Shown: positions 16,605 to 28,123 of the stretch, one piece after another
Position numbering within the stretch: position 1 is the stretch's first letter
How the letters are laid out: every line of letters starts with the position of its first letter
Notes under the pieces: model-generated
What the model saw: only the letters and a program-made list of their open reading frames with translations
Databases searched by the model: none
What the model was told of the DNA's origin: nothing
Source of the DNA: Paraburkholderia graminis C4D1M
GTDB lineage: Bacteria; Pseudomonadota; Gammaproteobacteria; Burkholderiales; Burkholderiaceae
DNA length: 41,185 nt
Assembly (NCBI RefSeq): GCF_000172415.1
Contig: NZ_ABLD01000038.1
Location: forward strand, 1 to 41,185
Direction of reading: 5' to 3'
Made by a program: the position numbers and the translations under genes

Positions 16605-17887
16605 ATGCCGCCAGCCGCTTCTGCTTCCGCCTCCGCCCCCAGCACCGCTTCAACCTTCTCCGACCACGCCGCCGATCTGCGCGGCCCCGATCCCCACGGC
16701 CGCCGCGCCGCGCGCGTGCTGGCCGTTTGCCAGGCGCTGTACACATCGTCGGTATCGATCGATCTGACGCTGACCGGGCTCGTCGGCTACACGCTCGCCG
16801 ACGACAAGGCGCTCGCCACACTGCCGTTCTCGTTGATCACGGTCGCGGCCGCGCTGACGACCGTCTTCGCTTCGTTCCTGATGGCGCGCATCGGCCGTCG
16901 CGCGGGCTTCGTACTCGGCGCGGGCGTCGGCGCGCTGGGCGGCGCGGTGTCCGTGTGGGCGATCTTCCATCACGACTTCTGGGCGTTCTGCGCGGGCACG
17001 GCGACCGTCGGCGTGTTTCAGGCGTTCGCGCAGTACTACCGGCTGGCCGCCGCCGACGCGGTCGGACTCGAAGGCAAGAGCCGCGCGATCTCGACGGTGC
17101 TCACGGGCGGCGTCGTCGCGGCCGTGTGCGGTCCGCTGCTCGCCGCGTGGAGCAAGGACTGGCTCGCGCCGGTCGCGTTCGCGGGCTCGTATGCGCTCGT
17201 GACCGGACTCGGGCTCGCGTCGATCGTCCTGCTGATGCTGCTGTATCGCGACATGGCGCCTGCGCTCGCCGCGGCCACTTCCGACGACGCCGCGCGGCCT
17301 CTGCGCGAGATCGTGCGGCAGCCGATCTTCGCGGCGGCGCTCGCGAACAACGCGCTCGGCTACGCCGTGATGATGTTCGTGATGACCGCGACGCCGATCG
17401 CGGCGGTGGCGTGCGGGCACAGCATCGGCGACGGCGCTGCGATCATCCAGTGGCATCTGGTCGGCATGTTCGCGCCGTCGCTGTTCTCCGCCCGGCTGAT
17501 CCGGCGCTTCGGCGTGCTACCGGTGATCGGCGCGGGCATCGCGCTGTCGGCGTTGTGCGGCGTGTTCGCGTTGCGTTCGACTGATCTCCCGCATTTCTAC
17601 GCCGCGCTCGCGTGTCTGGGCGTCGGCTGGAACTTCATGTTCGTCGGCGGCTCGACGCTGCTCGCGCAATCGTACCGGCCGTCGGAGCGCGCGAGGACGC
17701 AGGCGACCAGCGAATTCACGACGTTCGCGTGTTCCGCGCTCGGCTCGTTGTTCGCCGGGCAATTGCTGGCGCGCTTCGGCTGGGCGGCGATCAATGCGGC
17801 GATCTTTCCGCTCCTCGGCGTGGCGGCGCTTGCGACGCTGGCTTACGCGCGCTCGTTGAAACGCCGCGCGGCGTCGGGAGTCGCGTG

Positions 17888-17888
<1 letters not shown>
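16605..17888 (+). CDS. MFS transporter
   Basis: A 427-residue major facilitator protein with about 12 hydrophobic spans. The loop between spans 2 and 3 (FLMARIGRRAGFVLG) matches the MFS signature G-x-LaDrxGrrxxl, in a weak form. The central loop is near residue 195-215 (LYRDMAPALAAATSDDAARP). The ATG at 16605 was chosen because the upstream in-frame extension is Arg-rich and unlike a transporter N-terminus. Its stop overlaps the start of the GlxA-type regulator by one base (TGATG), so the two are cotranscribed and coupled. Substrate unknown; export of a small molecule is plausible. Confidence 0.9.
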
Positions 17889-19276
<1,388 letters not shown>

Positions 19277-19881
19277 GCGGCCACGCGCGCGCGGAGAACC
19301 CGCTGCATCGAATCGTGGAAATCCGCGCCACGCGTCGCCGCGGCGCTTCGGCGTGTTGCCGCTCGATTATCGCGAGCGGTTTATGTCGGCGGCAGCAGCG
19401 CCGTCGTCGGCGGCGCGCGGCGTGGTTGCCGCGGACAGCAGGCGCCTCGAAACGCTCTGAACCGCGATGCTCGCGCGGAGAACCCGCCGCATCGAGTAGT
19501 GGAAATTCGACGTCAAAATCCGCGCCACGCGTCGCAGCACCGCTTCGGCGTGCTGCCGCTCGATTATCGGGAGCGGTTTATGTCGGCGGCAGCGCCGTCG
19601 TTGGCGGCGAGCGGTGCGATTGTCGCGGACAGCGCGCGCCTCGAAATGCGCTGAACCGCCACGCGCGCGCGCCGAGACCCGCCGCATCGAATCGTGGAAA
19701 CTCCGTGTCGGAGGAAGCCTCCGGCACGCGTCGCCGCACCGCGCGCGGCCGCACCCGTCGCCACCGTCGTCGACCTTAAGCGCTCAACAAGCCCAGCCGC
19801 TGCTCAAACAGGCACCACCTCGTCCACCTATCGCCTCACCAGCCGATCCGACAAATTGGCGCGCCGTCAATATTGCGCTCG

Positions 19882-19887
19882 TATAAT
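19882..19887 (+). promoter_or_regulatory. Candidate -10 box (TATAAT) for the thioesterase gene
   Basis: A perfect TATAAT 37 bp before the ATG. The nearest -35-like TTGGCG (19856-19861) is 20 bases away, too far for an optimal promoter, so this remains tentative. Confidence 0.4.
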
Positions 19888-19924
19888 CGCCTCCTTTCAA
19901 TGCATCCGATTGACCGGAGTCAAG

Positions 19925-20431
19925 ATGAGCAGCCATCCTGCAGCGCCGCTGGACCGTTCCGAAACCACCTTCCGTTTTCTCGCCGAACCGAGTTCGGTCA
20001 ACTTCGGCGGCAAGGTGCACGGCGGCGCGCTGATGAAATGGATCGACGAAACCGCCTATGCGTGCGCGGCCGTCTGGTCGGGGCGTTATTGCGTGACGGT
20101 GAGCGTCGGCAACATTCGTTTTCGTCGGCCGATTCTGGTCGGCAACCTCGTCGAATTGCGCGCGCGGGTCGTGGCGACGGGGCGCACCAGCATGCACATC
20201 CACGTGTCGGTGCAGGCGGGCGATCCGAAGGGCGGGGAGTTGCTGCAGACCACGGACTGTCTCGTCGTGATGGTCGCGGTCAACGAGAACGGCAGCCCGG
20301 TGCAGGTGCCGTCGTTCGTACCGGAAACCGACGAGCAGAAGCGCCTCGCGAGATACGCAATGGATGTGAAGGAAGCGCTCGACGCGATCGTCGAACTGAA
20401 GCCCGAAGAAGTGGCGCAGGGCAAGATCTGA
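19925..20431 (+). CDS. Acyl-CoA thioesterase (hotdog fold, YciA/BACH-like)
   Basis: A 168-residue single-hotdog thioesterase expected to hydrolyse acyl-CoA to free acid and CoA. Visible family features are VNFGGKVHGGALMKWIDE (catalytic region, about 24-41), ACAAVWSGRYCVTVSV and the strand-rich IRFRRPILVGNLVELRARVV. The end of the protein is helical and charged. The ATG is preceded by GGAG at a 5-base spacing. It is convergent with fumC over 164 bp with no obvious terminator. Substrate chain length cannot be read from sequence. Confidence 0.9.
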   Translation: MSSHPAAPLDRSETTFRFLAEPSSVNFGGKVHGGALMKWIDETAYACAAVWSGRYCVTVSVGNIRFRRPILVGNLVELRARVVATGRTSMHIHVSVQAGDPKGGELLQTTDCLVVMVAVNENGSPVQVPSFVPETDEQKRLARYAMDVKEALDAIVELKPEEVAQGKI

Positions 20432-20595
20432 ACAACGAGGGTTACGGGCGCCGACTTCAAAGCGGTGCGAGCCACAAGCGCACGCACCTCACGTACCGAA
20501 CACACGTTTCCAGACCGAAAATCAAAGCGGGCAAACGGGCAAACGGGCGACTCACCACGAGCCGCCCAACAACCGCCCGAGGCATTGAGGCGTCC

Positions 20596-21996
20596 CTACG
20601 GCGCCGAATGCCCGACCATATCTCCCGGCCGCACCCATTCGTCGAACTGCTGCTCGGTGACATGACCGAGCGCGAGCGCCGCGGCTTTCAGCGTGGTGCC
20701 TTCCTTGTGCGCCTTCTTCGCGATCTGCGCGGCCTTGTCGTAACCGATGTGCGGATTGAGCGCCGTCACGAGCATCAGCGATTCGTTGAGCAGCGTGTCG
20801 ATCCGCTCGCGATTCGGCTCGATGCCAACCGCACAGTTCTCGTTGAAACTGCGCGCGCCGTCCGTCAGCAGGCGAATGGATTGCAGTACGTTGTGCGCAA
20901 TCATCGGCCGGAATACGTTCAGTTCGAAGTTGCCGCTCGCGCCGCCGACGTTCACCGCGACGTCGTTGCCGAACACCTGCGCGCACAGCATCGTCAATGC
21001 TTCGGACTGCGTCGGATTGACCTTGCCCGGCATGATGGAGCTGCCCGGTTCGTTCTCGGGAATCGACAGTTCGCCGAGGCCGCAGCGCGGACCGCTCGCC
21101 AGCCAGCGGATGTCGTTCGCGATCTTGTTCAGACTCGCGGCCACCGTCTTCAGCGCGCCGTGCGCGAAGACGAGTGCATCGGCGGCCGCCATCACTTCGA
21201 ATTTGTTGGGTGCGGTGACGAAGGGCACGCCGGTGAGCTTCGCGATCTCCGCCGCCACCTTCTGCGCGAACTGCGGATGCGCGTTAAGGCCGGTGCCGAC
21301 CGCCGTGCCGCCCTGCGCGAGTTCGTACAGATGCGGCAACGCCGATTCGACGTGGCGAATGCCCTGGTCAAGCTGTGCGACATAACCCGAAAACTCCTGG
21401 CCGAGCGTGAGCGGCGTCGCGTCCTGCAAGTGCGTGCGGCCGATCTTGACGATGTCGGCGAACGCGCGCGCTTTGCCGTCGAGCGTATCGCGCAGTGTCT
21501 TCAAAGCGGGCACGAGATGTTTGACGATGCCATGCGCGGCGGCCACGTGCATCGCAGTCGGAAACACGTCGTTCGACGATTGCCCGCGATTCACGTCGTC
21601 ATTCGGATGCACCTTGCGCGCCTCGCCGCGCTCGCCGCCGAGCAGCTCGCTCGCGCGATTCGGGATCACTTCCTTGAGGTTCATGTTGGTCTGCGTGCCG
21701 GATCCGGTCTGCCAGACGGCGAGCGGAAACTCTTCCGGATGCTTGCCGTCGATGATCTCATCCGCCGCCTGCATGATCGCGCGCGCCTTGCTTTCGTCGA
21801 GCACGCCGAGTCCCAGGTTCACCGCGGCGGCGGCGCGCTTGATCACGGCGAGCGCGGTGATCAGTTCGGGCGATTGCTTCTCGGTGGAAATGCGGAAATT
21901 CTGCAGCGAGCGCTGCGTTTGCGCGCCCCATAGACGGGCGTTCGGCACGGCGATTTCACCGAACGTGTCGCGCTCCATTCGTACGTCTTCAGTCAT
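20596..21996 (-). CDS. fumC: Class II fumarate hydratase
   Basis: Interconverts fumarate and malate in the TCA cycle; iron-independent homotetramer. The 466-residue protein has the superfamily signature GSSIMPGKVNP (near residue 320), the substrate-binding TGSGTQTNMN block and GRTHLQDATPLTLGQEF with the catalytic His. Length is normal. A GGAG site precedes the ATG by about 7 bases. It lies 15 bp downstream of the phospholipase-D gene on the same strand, so readthrough from that gene is likely. Confidence 0.97.
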   Translation of the reverse strand: MTEDVRMERDTFGEIAVPNARLWGAQTQRSLQNFRISTEKQSPELITALAVIKRAAAAVNLGLGVLDESKARAIMQAADEIIDGKHPEEFPLAVWQTGSGTQTNMNLKEVIPNRASELLGGERGEARKVHPNDDVNRGQSSNDVFPTAMHVAAAHGIVKHLVPALKTLRDTLDGKARAFADIVKIGRTHLQDATPLTLGQEFSGYVAQLDQGIRHVESALPHLYELAQGGTAVGTGLNAHPQFAQKVAAEIAKLTGVPFVTAPNKFEVMAAADALVFAHGALKTVAASLNKIANDIRWLASGPRCGLGELSIPENEPGSSIMPGKVNPTQSEALTMLCAQVFGNDVAVNVGGASGNFELNVFRPMIAHNVLQSIRLLTDGARSFNENCAVGIEPNRERIDTLLNESLMLVTALNPHIGYDKAAQIAKKAHKEGTTLKAAALALGHVTEQQFDEWVRPGDMVGHSAP

Positions 21997-22011
21997 GGTT
22001 CAGCTCCGCTT

Positions 22012-23628
22012 TTAAAGTTCTGCGTTGACCGGCAATAAGGAGAATAGCCCGGTTAGCGCATTCCGGTATAACCCTGCCTGCGGGTCGAAAATATAGGTGC
22101 GCCGCACGCCGTTCTCCACATCGGTCCAGACGAGCGGCGACAGCGGCGCGCCGATCGAGCGGAGATAGGCGAGCTGCGCGTCGTCGGCGAGCGTCACGCG
22201 ATAGCTTTGTTGCGGTTCGATCGCGCGATCGAAAATGTCGGCCACCTGCGCCGCCAGTTGCGGACTGTGGATCACGAGCGCGAGTTCGGTGTTCAGATTC
22301 GCCGAGCGCGGATCGAGGTTCATCGAACCGATGACCAGAATGCGCCGGTCGATCATAAAAGTCTTCGCATGCAGACTCGCGCGCGAACGCGAGCCCGCGA
22401 AACCCGCGGCCGGCGTTTCCTGGCGCGGTCGGAACTCATATAGCTCGACGCCCTGCTTGAGCAGCGGCACGCGAAACGGACTGTAGCCGGCTTGCACCGC
22501 GACCGCGTCGGTGGCGGCCAGTGAATTCGTCAGGATTGCTACGCGCACGCCGCGCTGCGTCAGTTCGCTGAGCGCCTTGACGCCCGCCTCGTGCGGAACG
22601 AAGTAGGGCGACACGATCAGGAAATCCTTGTGCGCGTCCTTGATCAGCTCGCCGAGCCGCTTCAGCGGCGGACTCACGTAGTCCGGCGACGGGTTCTCGA
22701 TCTTCTCCGGCTCATCCGCCTTGAACTCGGCGTGCGCCCACGTCAGGCCGAGTTGCCTGCTGGAAATCTGCGCGGCGAGCGGCGTTGCGTTCAGCGGCTT
22801 TGCGTTGTACGGATCGGCGTTGGTACGCCAGTGCTGGCGAAGATCGTCGCGCGTCTGATCGAGTTCCTTTGCGTCGAACTTCTGCTTGTTCAGCACACGC
22901 AACGGATACGCGAGACTGCTGTTCCAGTAGTCGTCGAAGCTCGCGGAGACATCGGCGGTGATCGGGCCGGCGGCGAGTACGTCGATGTCGCGGAACTGCA
23001 GCACCTCGCTCGCGCTGAAGTATTCGTCGCCGAGATTGCGGCCGCCGACAATCGCCAACTGGTTGTCCGCGATCATCGCCTTGTTGTGCATGCGGCGCGT
23101 GAAGTGGCCGATCTGCGTGAAGAGATTCGTGGTGCGCTCGAACACCCCTTCGCGCGCACTGCCGAACGGATTGAAGACGCGAATCTCGATGTTGCTGTGC
23201 GAATTCAGGCCCGCCATGATGCGGTCGATGTCCTTGAAATTCAGGTCGTCGACCAGCATGCGTACGCGCACCCCGTGGTCCGCCGCATAGAGCGCCGCGC
23301 CGAGCAGCAGCTTGCCGGTGGTGTCCTCGTTGGCGATGTAGTACTGCATGTCGAGCGTCTTGGTCGCCGCGCGGGCGAGCGCAATGCGCATCTGCAACGC
23401 GTCGGTGCCGCTCGAGAGCATGCGAAAACCCGACTCGTCCGGATGAGCGGCTTCAAGCGGCGCGAGCGCTGCGCGAAGCGGCGTGTTCTCGGTGGCGGGC
23501 AGCGCGTGAGTGACCGGACGGTCGAACGCGGTGGCGGGCGGCCTCGTCGCGCACGCGGTCAGAAATGCCGATGCGCAACACAGCAGGAAGAAATGTCTCG
23601 CAGAACTGATTGCACGCTTGCGCTGCAT
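22012..23628 (-). CDS. Phospholipase D-family lipoprotein (cardiolipin synthase C-like)
   Basis: A 538-residue protein with two PLD motifs, HNKAMIADN (first half) and HAKTFMIDR (second half), each with HxK and Asp, as in ClsC-type cardiolipin synthases and related phosphatidyltransferases. The N-terminus RHFFLLCCASAFLTACATRP is a lipoprotein signal peptide, so the enzyme is probably anchored to the outer membrane or periplasmic side. The start is uncertain: ATG 23628 has no clear ribosome-binding site, while GTG 23661 has an AAAGGGGA site about 9 bases ahead and adds 11 residues. It lies just upstream of fumC. Confidence 0.9.
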   Translation of the reverse strand: MQRKRAISSARHFFLLCCASAFLTACATRPPATAFDRPVTHALPATENTPLRAALAPLEAAHPDESGFRMLSSGTDALQMRIALARAATKTLDMQYYIANEDTTGKLLLGAALYAADHGVRVRMLVDDLNFKDIDRIMAGLNSHSNIEIRVFNPFGSAREGVFERTTNLFTQIGHFTRRMHNKAMIADNQLAIVGGRNLGDEYFSASEVLQFRDIDVLAAGPITADVSASFDDYWNSSLAYPLRVLNKQKFDAKELDQTRDDLRQHWRTNADPYNAKPLNATPLAAQISSRQLGLTWAHAEFKADEPEKIENPSPDYVSPPLKRLGELIKDAHKDFLIVSPYFVPHEAGVKALSELTQRGVRVAILTNSLAATDAVAVQAGYSPFRVPLLKQGVELYEFRPRQETPAAGFAGSRSRASLHAKTFMIDRRILVIGSMNLDPRSANLNTELALVIHSPQLAAQVADIFDRAIEPQQSYRVTLADDAQLAYLRSIGAPLSPLVWTDVENGVRRTYIFDPQAGLYRNALTGLFSLLPVNAEL

Positions 23629-23789
23629 CGCGGTCTGCTTTTGTTGTGTAGGCAACTGCACGCTCTTTTCCCCTTTGTTGTTCAGGCTTTTCGTGCGGCG
23701 GCGCAGTGTCTTCACACGCGCCGCCGAGAAAACCATTCTAAGGGGAATCGGGCCGCCGGACTGTTGGCGGCGGCACGAGATGGGCGTGC

Positions 23790-24749
23790 TTAGACGCGTC
23801 CGGGATTCACCGCGCGTTCGTCGCTGGCATGGGTCGAGCCTTTCGCCGGACGCCCTGCCCAGAAGCCCGCGAGCAGCGAGCCCGAGAGGTTGTGCCACAC
23901 CGAGAACAAGGCGCCCGGCAACGCGGCGATCGGCGTGAAATACAGCTTGCCGAGCGTCGCGGCGAGGCCCGAGTTCTGCATGCCGACTTCGATGGCGAGC
24001 GTGCGGCAGACGGCTTCGTCGAAACCGAGCAGACGGCCGCCCCAATAACCGCCGAGCAGACCGATGCCGTTGTGCAGCACGACGCCGAACATCACGACGA
24101 GGCCGACGGACGCAATGCTCTTTTGCGTGCCGCCCACCACCGCGCCGATGATCAGCAGAATCGCGACCATCGACACGAGCGGCAGCACGGGTTCCACTTT
24201 GCGCACCGTCTTGTTGAACAGATGATTCACCACGAGGCCGACGACGATCGGCAACGCGACGATCTGCAGGATGCTCATCAGCATGCCGTGCACATCGACG
24301 GCGATCGACGCGTCCACATAAAGGCGCGTGAGGAGCGGCGTCGCGAACACGCCGACCAGCGTGGACAATGCGCTGATCGTTACCGACAGCGCGACGTCGC
24401 CGCGCGCGAGATAGATCATCACGTTTGACGCCGTGCCGCTCGCGACGCTGCCGACCAGCACCATGCCCGCCGTCAGGTCGGGCGGCATGCGCAGCGCCTT
24501 GGCGATCGCCCAGGCGGCAAGCGGCATCACGAGGTAATGCAGCACGATGCCTGCGATCACCGGCGCGGGCCGCGTGAAGACGCGCTGGAAATCGGCGACG
24601 GAGAGCGTGACGCCCATCGCCAGCATGATGATGGTGAGGAGTGTGGTGACGTGCGGCGCGATGCCGGAAAACGATGCCGGCGACGAATAGGCGGCAACCG
24701 AAATGAGCACGGCCCAGAGTGGAAAGAGACGGGTGATGCGGGCAAGCAT
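23790..24749 (-). CDS. Bile acid:sodium symporter family (BASS) transporter
   Basis: A 319-residue inner-membrane protein with about ten hydrophobic spans. BASS signatures are ITIIMLAMGVTLS-like sequence near 40-52, GSVASGTASNVMIYLARGDVALS (about 100-122, given by its ends) and EVGMQNSGLA near 255. Bacterial members import organic anions with sodium, for example pantoate, pyruvate analogues or sulfated steroids; the YocS/PanS subgroup is closest by eye. The AAGGACC site lies just before the ATG. Confidence 0.9.
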   Translation of the reverse strand: MLARITRLFPLWAVLISVAAYSSPASFSGIAPHVTTLLTIIMLAMGVTLSVADFQRVFTRPAPVIAGIVLHYLVMPLAAWAIAKALRMPPDLTAGMVLVGSVASGTASNVMIYLARGDVALSVTISALSTLVGVFATPLLTRLYVDASIAVDVHGMLMSILQIVALPIVVGLVVNHLFNKTVRKVEPVLPLVSMVAILLIIGAVVGGTQKSIASVGLVVMFGVVLHNGIGLLGGYWGGRLLGFDEAVCRTLAIEVGMQNSGLAATLGKLYFTPIAALPGALFSVWHNLSGSLLAGFWAGRPAKGSTHASDERAVNPGRV

Positions 24750-25245
24750 GAGGCGAGGTCCTTGGTTGGGTATTTTTTCGTGAGAAGCGACTGGCGAAAA
24801 GCGCGGGTCTCTAGTAATGCCGTATTAAGCGCTATTGGCGCGGCGCGCGGCGATGGTTCTGCGAAGCGGCGGTGCCGTTATGGATCGGATCGGCCGCGTG
24901 CGAGCCGCTTACCCGCAGCGTGTGTGTCGCGCCGGTTGCGCTGTTGGTCTCTTGCAGGAGAAAGGCAGTGCGTCAGCGGATAGCGGACCTGCCGGCGGCG
25001 CGGTCCTTTGTGAGGAGCGCGGCCGCGTTTTCTCGTCGGATGGACGCGGGGTCGCGTCGCTCGGAACGAACGCGCATTTTACCGTTGCCGCGCAAAGGCT
25101 GCCGGACGCTTCGTTGCGCGTGCAACGAAAGTAAGCGTTCCGCGAGGCAGCACGAAGTAGCGCCTCGACGCACGAAATTGCCGCTGCCGTACTCGCGCTT
25201 ATTTCCGCGCGCTCATTCCCGCAGACCCGCCTGGTCCTGCCGCTT
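24750..25245. other. Intergenic region, no gene recognised
   Basis: 496 bp between the MATE and BASS genes. Short open frames on both strands lack motifs and ribosome-binding sites. It must hold the BASS promoter (an AT-rich patch lies at 24763-24785). No hairpin or repeat stands out. Confidence 0.4.
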
Positions 25246-26655
25246 TCACACCGATGCAGCAGGCGGCGCGTCCTTCGCCGGCACGCGCCGCAAGCTCAGC
25301 TTGTGAAAGCGCAGCGTCATCAGCAGCGCGACGCTCGCGAGCCCGGCCGCGAGTCCCCACCACAAACCGCGCGCGCCGAGCCCGAAGTGAAACGCGAGCG
25401 TATAGCCGGTCGGAAAGCCGATCACCCAGTAACCGAAAGCCGCGGCGATCATCGGTATGCGGGTGTCTTTCAGACCGCGCAGGCAACCGGAACCGACTGT
25501 CTGCATGCCGTCGACGATCTGAAAAATAGCAGCCACGCCGAGCAGCGAACTCGCGAGCGCGACGGTCGCGGCATTCGCCGGATCGTCGAGATGCAGGTAG
25601 AGGCCGACGATCCAGTGCGGCGCCGCGATCAGCACGATGCCCGACAGCGTCATGAAGCCGACGCCGAGCGCAAGCGCGACGAAGCCCGCGTGGCGCGCGG
25701 CCAGCGGCTGCCCCGCGCCGGACCAGAAGCCGACGCGCACATTGGCCGCCTGGCCGATCGCGAGCGGCACCATGAAGGCCACCGACGCGACGTTCAGCGC
25801 GATCTGGTGCGCGGCCAGTTGCGATTCGCCGAGCAGGCCGACCATCAGGCCGGTCGCGAGAAAGAGCGTCGACTCCACGCCATAGGTGATCGCAACAGGC
25901 CAGCCGATGCCGAACAGCTCGCCCATCAGCGGCACATTGGGGCGCGTTGCGACGACGAAGTGGCGATAGCGCGGCCGCAGGTGTAACAGCGCCATCAGCA
26001 CGAGCGCGGTCAGCCAGACGGTGATCGACGTCGCGGCGGCCGAGCCGAGAAAGCCGAGCCGCGGCAGGCCGTACGCGCCGTGAATCAGCCCGTAGTTCAG
26101 GACGCCGTTCACGCCGACGCTCACGAGCGATACCCACAGGAGCCGCCGCGCCGCGCCGATCGCCGGCAAAAACGAGCGCATCAGACCCACGCCGATCAGG
26201 CTGCCGAGCGCGCCCCAGCGCAGCACCGCCGCATATTCGCCGACGTTGTGCGCGAGCAGCGCGGGCTCGCCGAACGCGAGCAGGATCGGCGTGGCGAACG
26301 ACAGCAGCGCGAACGCCGGCACCGACAGCAGCACCGACAGCACGAAACCCGTCCAGTAGATGTGCGGCACGCGGCTTTCGTCCTGCGCGCCGCGCGCATG
26401 CGAGACGCTCACGCTGACGGACGTCAGCACGCCCTGCAGCAGCGTCACCACGACGAAGAAGAGATTCGCGCCGAGGCCGCCGGCCGCGAGCGCGTCGGGG
26501 CCGAGCGAGCCGAGCAGGATGGTGTCGGTGACGGCCATCGCCATTTGCGACAGTTGCGCGATCGCGAGCGGCGCGGCGAGCCGCGCGGTGTCGGCGGCGT
26601 GGCGCGAGAAAGTCGGCGGCGGGGCGGCGGACCGGGTGAAGCCGGATTGAGTCAT
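25246..26655 (-). CDS. MATE-family multidrug/toxin efflux transporter
   Basis: A 469-residue transporter with about 12 membrane spans in two homologous halves. It exports cationic drugs or metabolites in exchange for Na+ or H+. Recognisable MATE features are LAAPLAIAQLSQMAMAVTDT at the start of span 1, GLGANLFFVV, and the mid-protein GIGWPVAITYGVESTLF with AAHQIALN. The start MTQSGFTRS at 26655 is preferred; the frame is open further upstream, but that sequence is Arg-rich. It resembles NorM of Burkholderia, which affects polymyxin susceptibility; that link is inference from family. Confidence 0.92.
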   Translation of the reverse strand: MTQSGFTRSAAPPPTFSRHAADTARLAAPLAIAQLSQMAMAVTDTILLGSLGPDALAAGGLGANLFFVVVTLLQGVLTSVSVSVSHARGAQDESRVPHIYWTGFVLSVLLSVPAFALLSFATPILLAFGEPALLAHNVGEYAAVLRWGALGSLIGVGLMRSFLPAIGAARRLLWVSLVSVGVNGVLNYGLIHGAYGLPRLGFLGSAAATSITVWLTALVLMALLHLRPRYRHFVVATRPNVPLMGELFGIGWPVAITYGVESTLFLATGLMVGLLGESQLAAHQIALNVASVAFMVPLAIGQAANVRVGFWSGAGQPLAARHAGFVALALGVGFMTLSGIVLIAAPHWIVGLYLHLDDPANAATVALASSLLGVAAIFQIVDGMQTVGSGCLRGLKDTRIPMIAAAFGYWVIGFPTGYTLAFHFGLGARGLWWGLAAGLASVALLMTLRFHKLSLRRVPAKDAPPAASV

Positions 26656-26970
26656 GGAGCGTGCGTATTGAGCGGATCGGGACAGCGCGTTGGACGACAG
26701 CGGCATTAGCTTGCGGACGGCGCGGCTTACGCACGGCGTAGCGGCCGGCGCACGAGGCGCCCGCAAGCGGCGGACGCGGCGGCGGCTAAAAGCTGGCGCG
26801 TTCGCCGCGATGGCGCGTGCAGCACGAGTCCGAAGCCGACGACGTCGGTCCATGCGCGTGTCTGGCAAAACCAACAGCTTATTGTGTGGCCGCTGAACTG
26901 TCGATGGAGAACGCACGTTTTTGGTGCGCGAGCCGGCTGCGGAATCTCGTGGTCCGGCGCAGCGCCCGCG
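26656..26970. other. Intergenic region upstream of the MATE gene
   Basis: 315 bp between the S4 gene and the MATE gene. No credible coding sequence, terminator or repeat is visible. Confidence 0.4.
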
Positions 26971-27189
26971 TCACGCCTCGTGGACGGCGATTCGCGTGTC
27001 GCCGAGCAGCACCACCTGACCCGCGCGGATCTTGCACGTTTTACGCGTTTCGACGCGGCCGTCGACGGTCACCGCGCCGTCGGCGACCATCAGTTTGGCC
27101 TGGCCGCCGCTGTCCGCGAGTCCCGTAATCTTCAGCAGATTGTGGAGTTCGACGTAGTCGCCAGTGAGCGTGAAATCGAGGTTGGGCAT
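26971..27189 (-). CDS. S4-domain RNA-binding protein (YbcJ-like)
   Basis: A 72-residue protein that is essentially one S4 RNA-binding domain: LHNLLKITGLADSGGQAKLM, then VTVDGRVETRKTCKIRAGQVV. This matches YbcJ-type single-domain proteins, thought to bind RNA. The start MPNLDFTL at 27189 is supported by a GAAGGTG site about 9 bases ahead; the upstream extension is unlike the family. Its targets are unknown. Confidence 0.9.
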   Translation of the reverse strand: MPNLDFTLTGDYVELHNLLKITGLADSGGQAKLMVADGAVTVDGRVETRKTCKIRAGQVVLLGDTRIAVHEA

Positions 27190-27535
27190 GGGCGTTGCAC
27201 CTTCAGGCGAGGGGTTCGCATCATAAGCCACAAGCTTGCCCTGAAGAAGGCGCGCTGTGTTTGCCAGTGTGTTTGCCCGCGTCATTGCGGATGCCGGCCG
27301 CGCGTCGGCGAGCGCATCGCAAGCAAATGCAAGCAGATGTTATGCGCTTGTCAGAAAGTGAAACGTCGCGTAACACCGGTCGCCACGAAACGACTTCACT
27401 CGTAAAGTGGGTCTCAGCAGCAAAGCTTGCCGAAAACTTGTTCGGCTGTGAGCAGACCGGGAGGCGTCCTGCAAAGCGCCGCCACGACGCGGCGCCGGAC
27501 GGCTCGCATCACAACAACCTGAAGAGGAAATCGCC
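27190..27535. other. Divergent intergenic region with candidate promoter
   Basis: 346 bp without a gene. TTGTCA (27348-27353) and TAACAC (27371-27376) are 17 bp apart and could form a weak promoter for the secreted-protein gene at 27536. Otherwise no repeat or hairpin stands out. Confidence 0.35.
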
Positions 27536-28015
27536 ATGACCCAGATTCGTACGCTACTCATCGGCACAGCCATGACCGCCTTCGCCGCAACCGCGGCTGT
27601 GGCGCAGACCAGCCAACCCGTTCAGCCGATCCAGCCGGCCGCGGGCGTGAATACGCAAGCGCAACTTCAGGCACAGACGCCGGGCGCCGATGTCGCGCCG
27701 GCAGCGCCCGCCGCGCAGGGCGTGCAGCCGGTCACGCCGCCGCCGATGCGTCTGACGGCGCCGGGCTCGGCCGATCCGCTCGTGCAGAAGCGCGAAGCGA
27801 ACGCGAAGGCGAGCGCTGAATACCGCGCGTCAAAGAAGGCATCGAACGCCGAACTGAAGCAGCAGCAGAAGGCCGCCAAGTCCGAGTACACCGAGCAGGT
27901 GCGCGACGCGAAGATCAACATGAAGGCGGACAAGCAGGCCGCCAGCAATGAAATGAAGATGAACATGCAGGGCCAGGCCGGCGCGCAGACCGACGGCGGC
28001 GAGGTCAAGCATTAA
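27536..28015 (+). CDS. Secreted Ala/Lys-rich protein of unknown function
   Basis: A 159-residue exported protein. The signal peptide (LLIGTAMTAFAATAAVAQ) is clear, with cleavage likely after AVA. Residues about 25-80 are Pro/Gln/Ala-rich and probably disordered; about 85-145 are Lys/Ala/Glu-rich and strongly helical (EYRASKKASNAELKQQQKAA). The last residues are GGEVKH. A GAAGAGGAAA site precedes the ATG. I do not recognise a domain. The next gene encodes a smaller protein of the same make-up, 108 bp downstream. Confidence 0.8.
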   Translation: MTQIRTLLIGTAMTAFAATAAVAQTSQPVQPIQPAAGVNTQAQLQAQTPGADVAPAAPAAQGVQPVTPPPMRLTAPGSADPLVQKREANAKASAEYRASKKASNAELKQQQKAAKSEYTEQVRDAKINMKADKQAASNEMKMNMQGQAGAQTDGGEVKH

Positions 28016-28123
28016 TCGCCGGTCGCGTCGGAGCGCGATGCGCCCGGCACGTCGGACTTGCGCCCGGGCGCGATGCGCTCTCGCCCGGGCCCATGAGATT
28101 TAGATTTGGCAAGGAGGTATCGC

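Noticed and set aside
24835..25134. 99-codon open frame between the BASS and MATE genes
   Set aside because: No motif, no ribosome-binding site and unusual residue composition.
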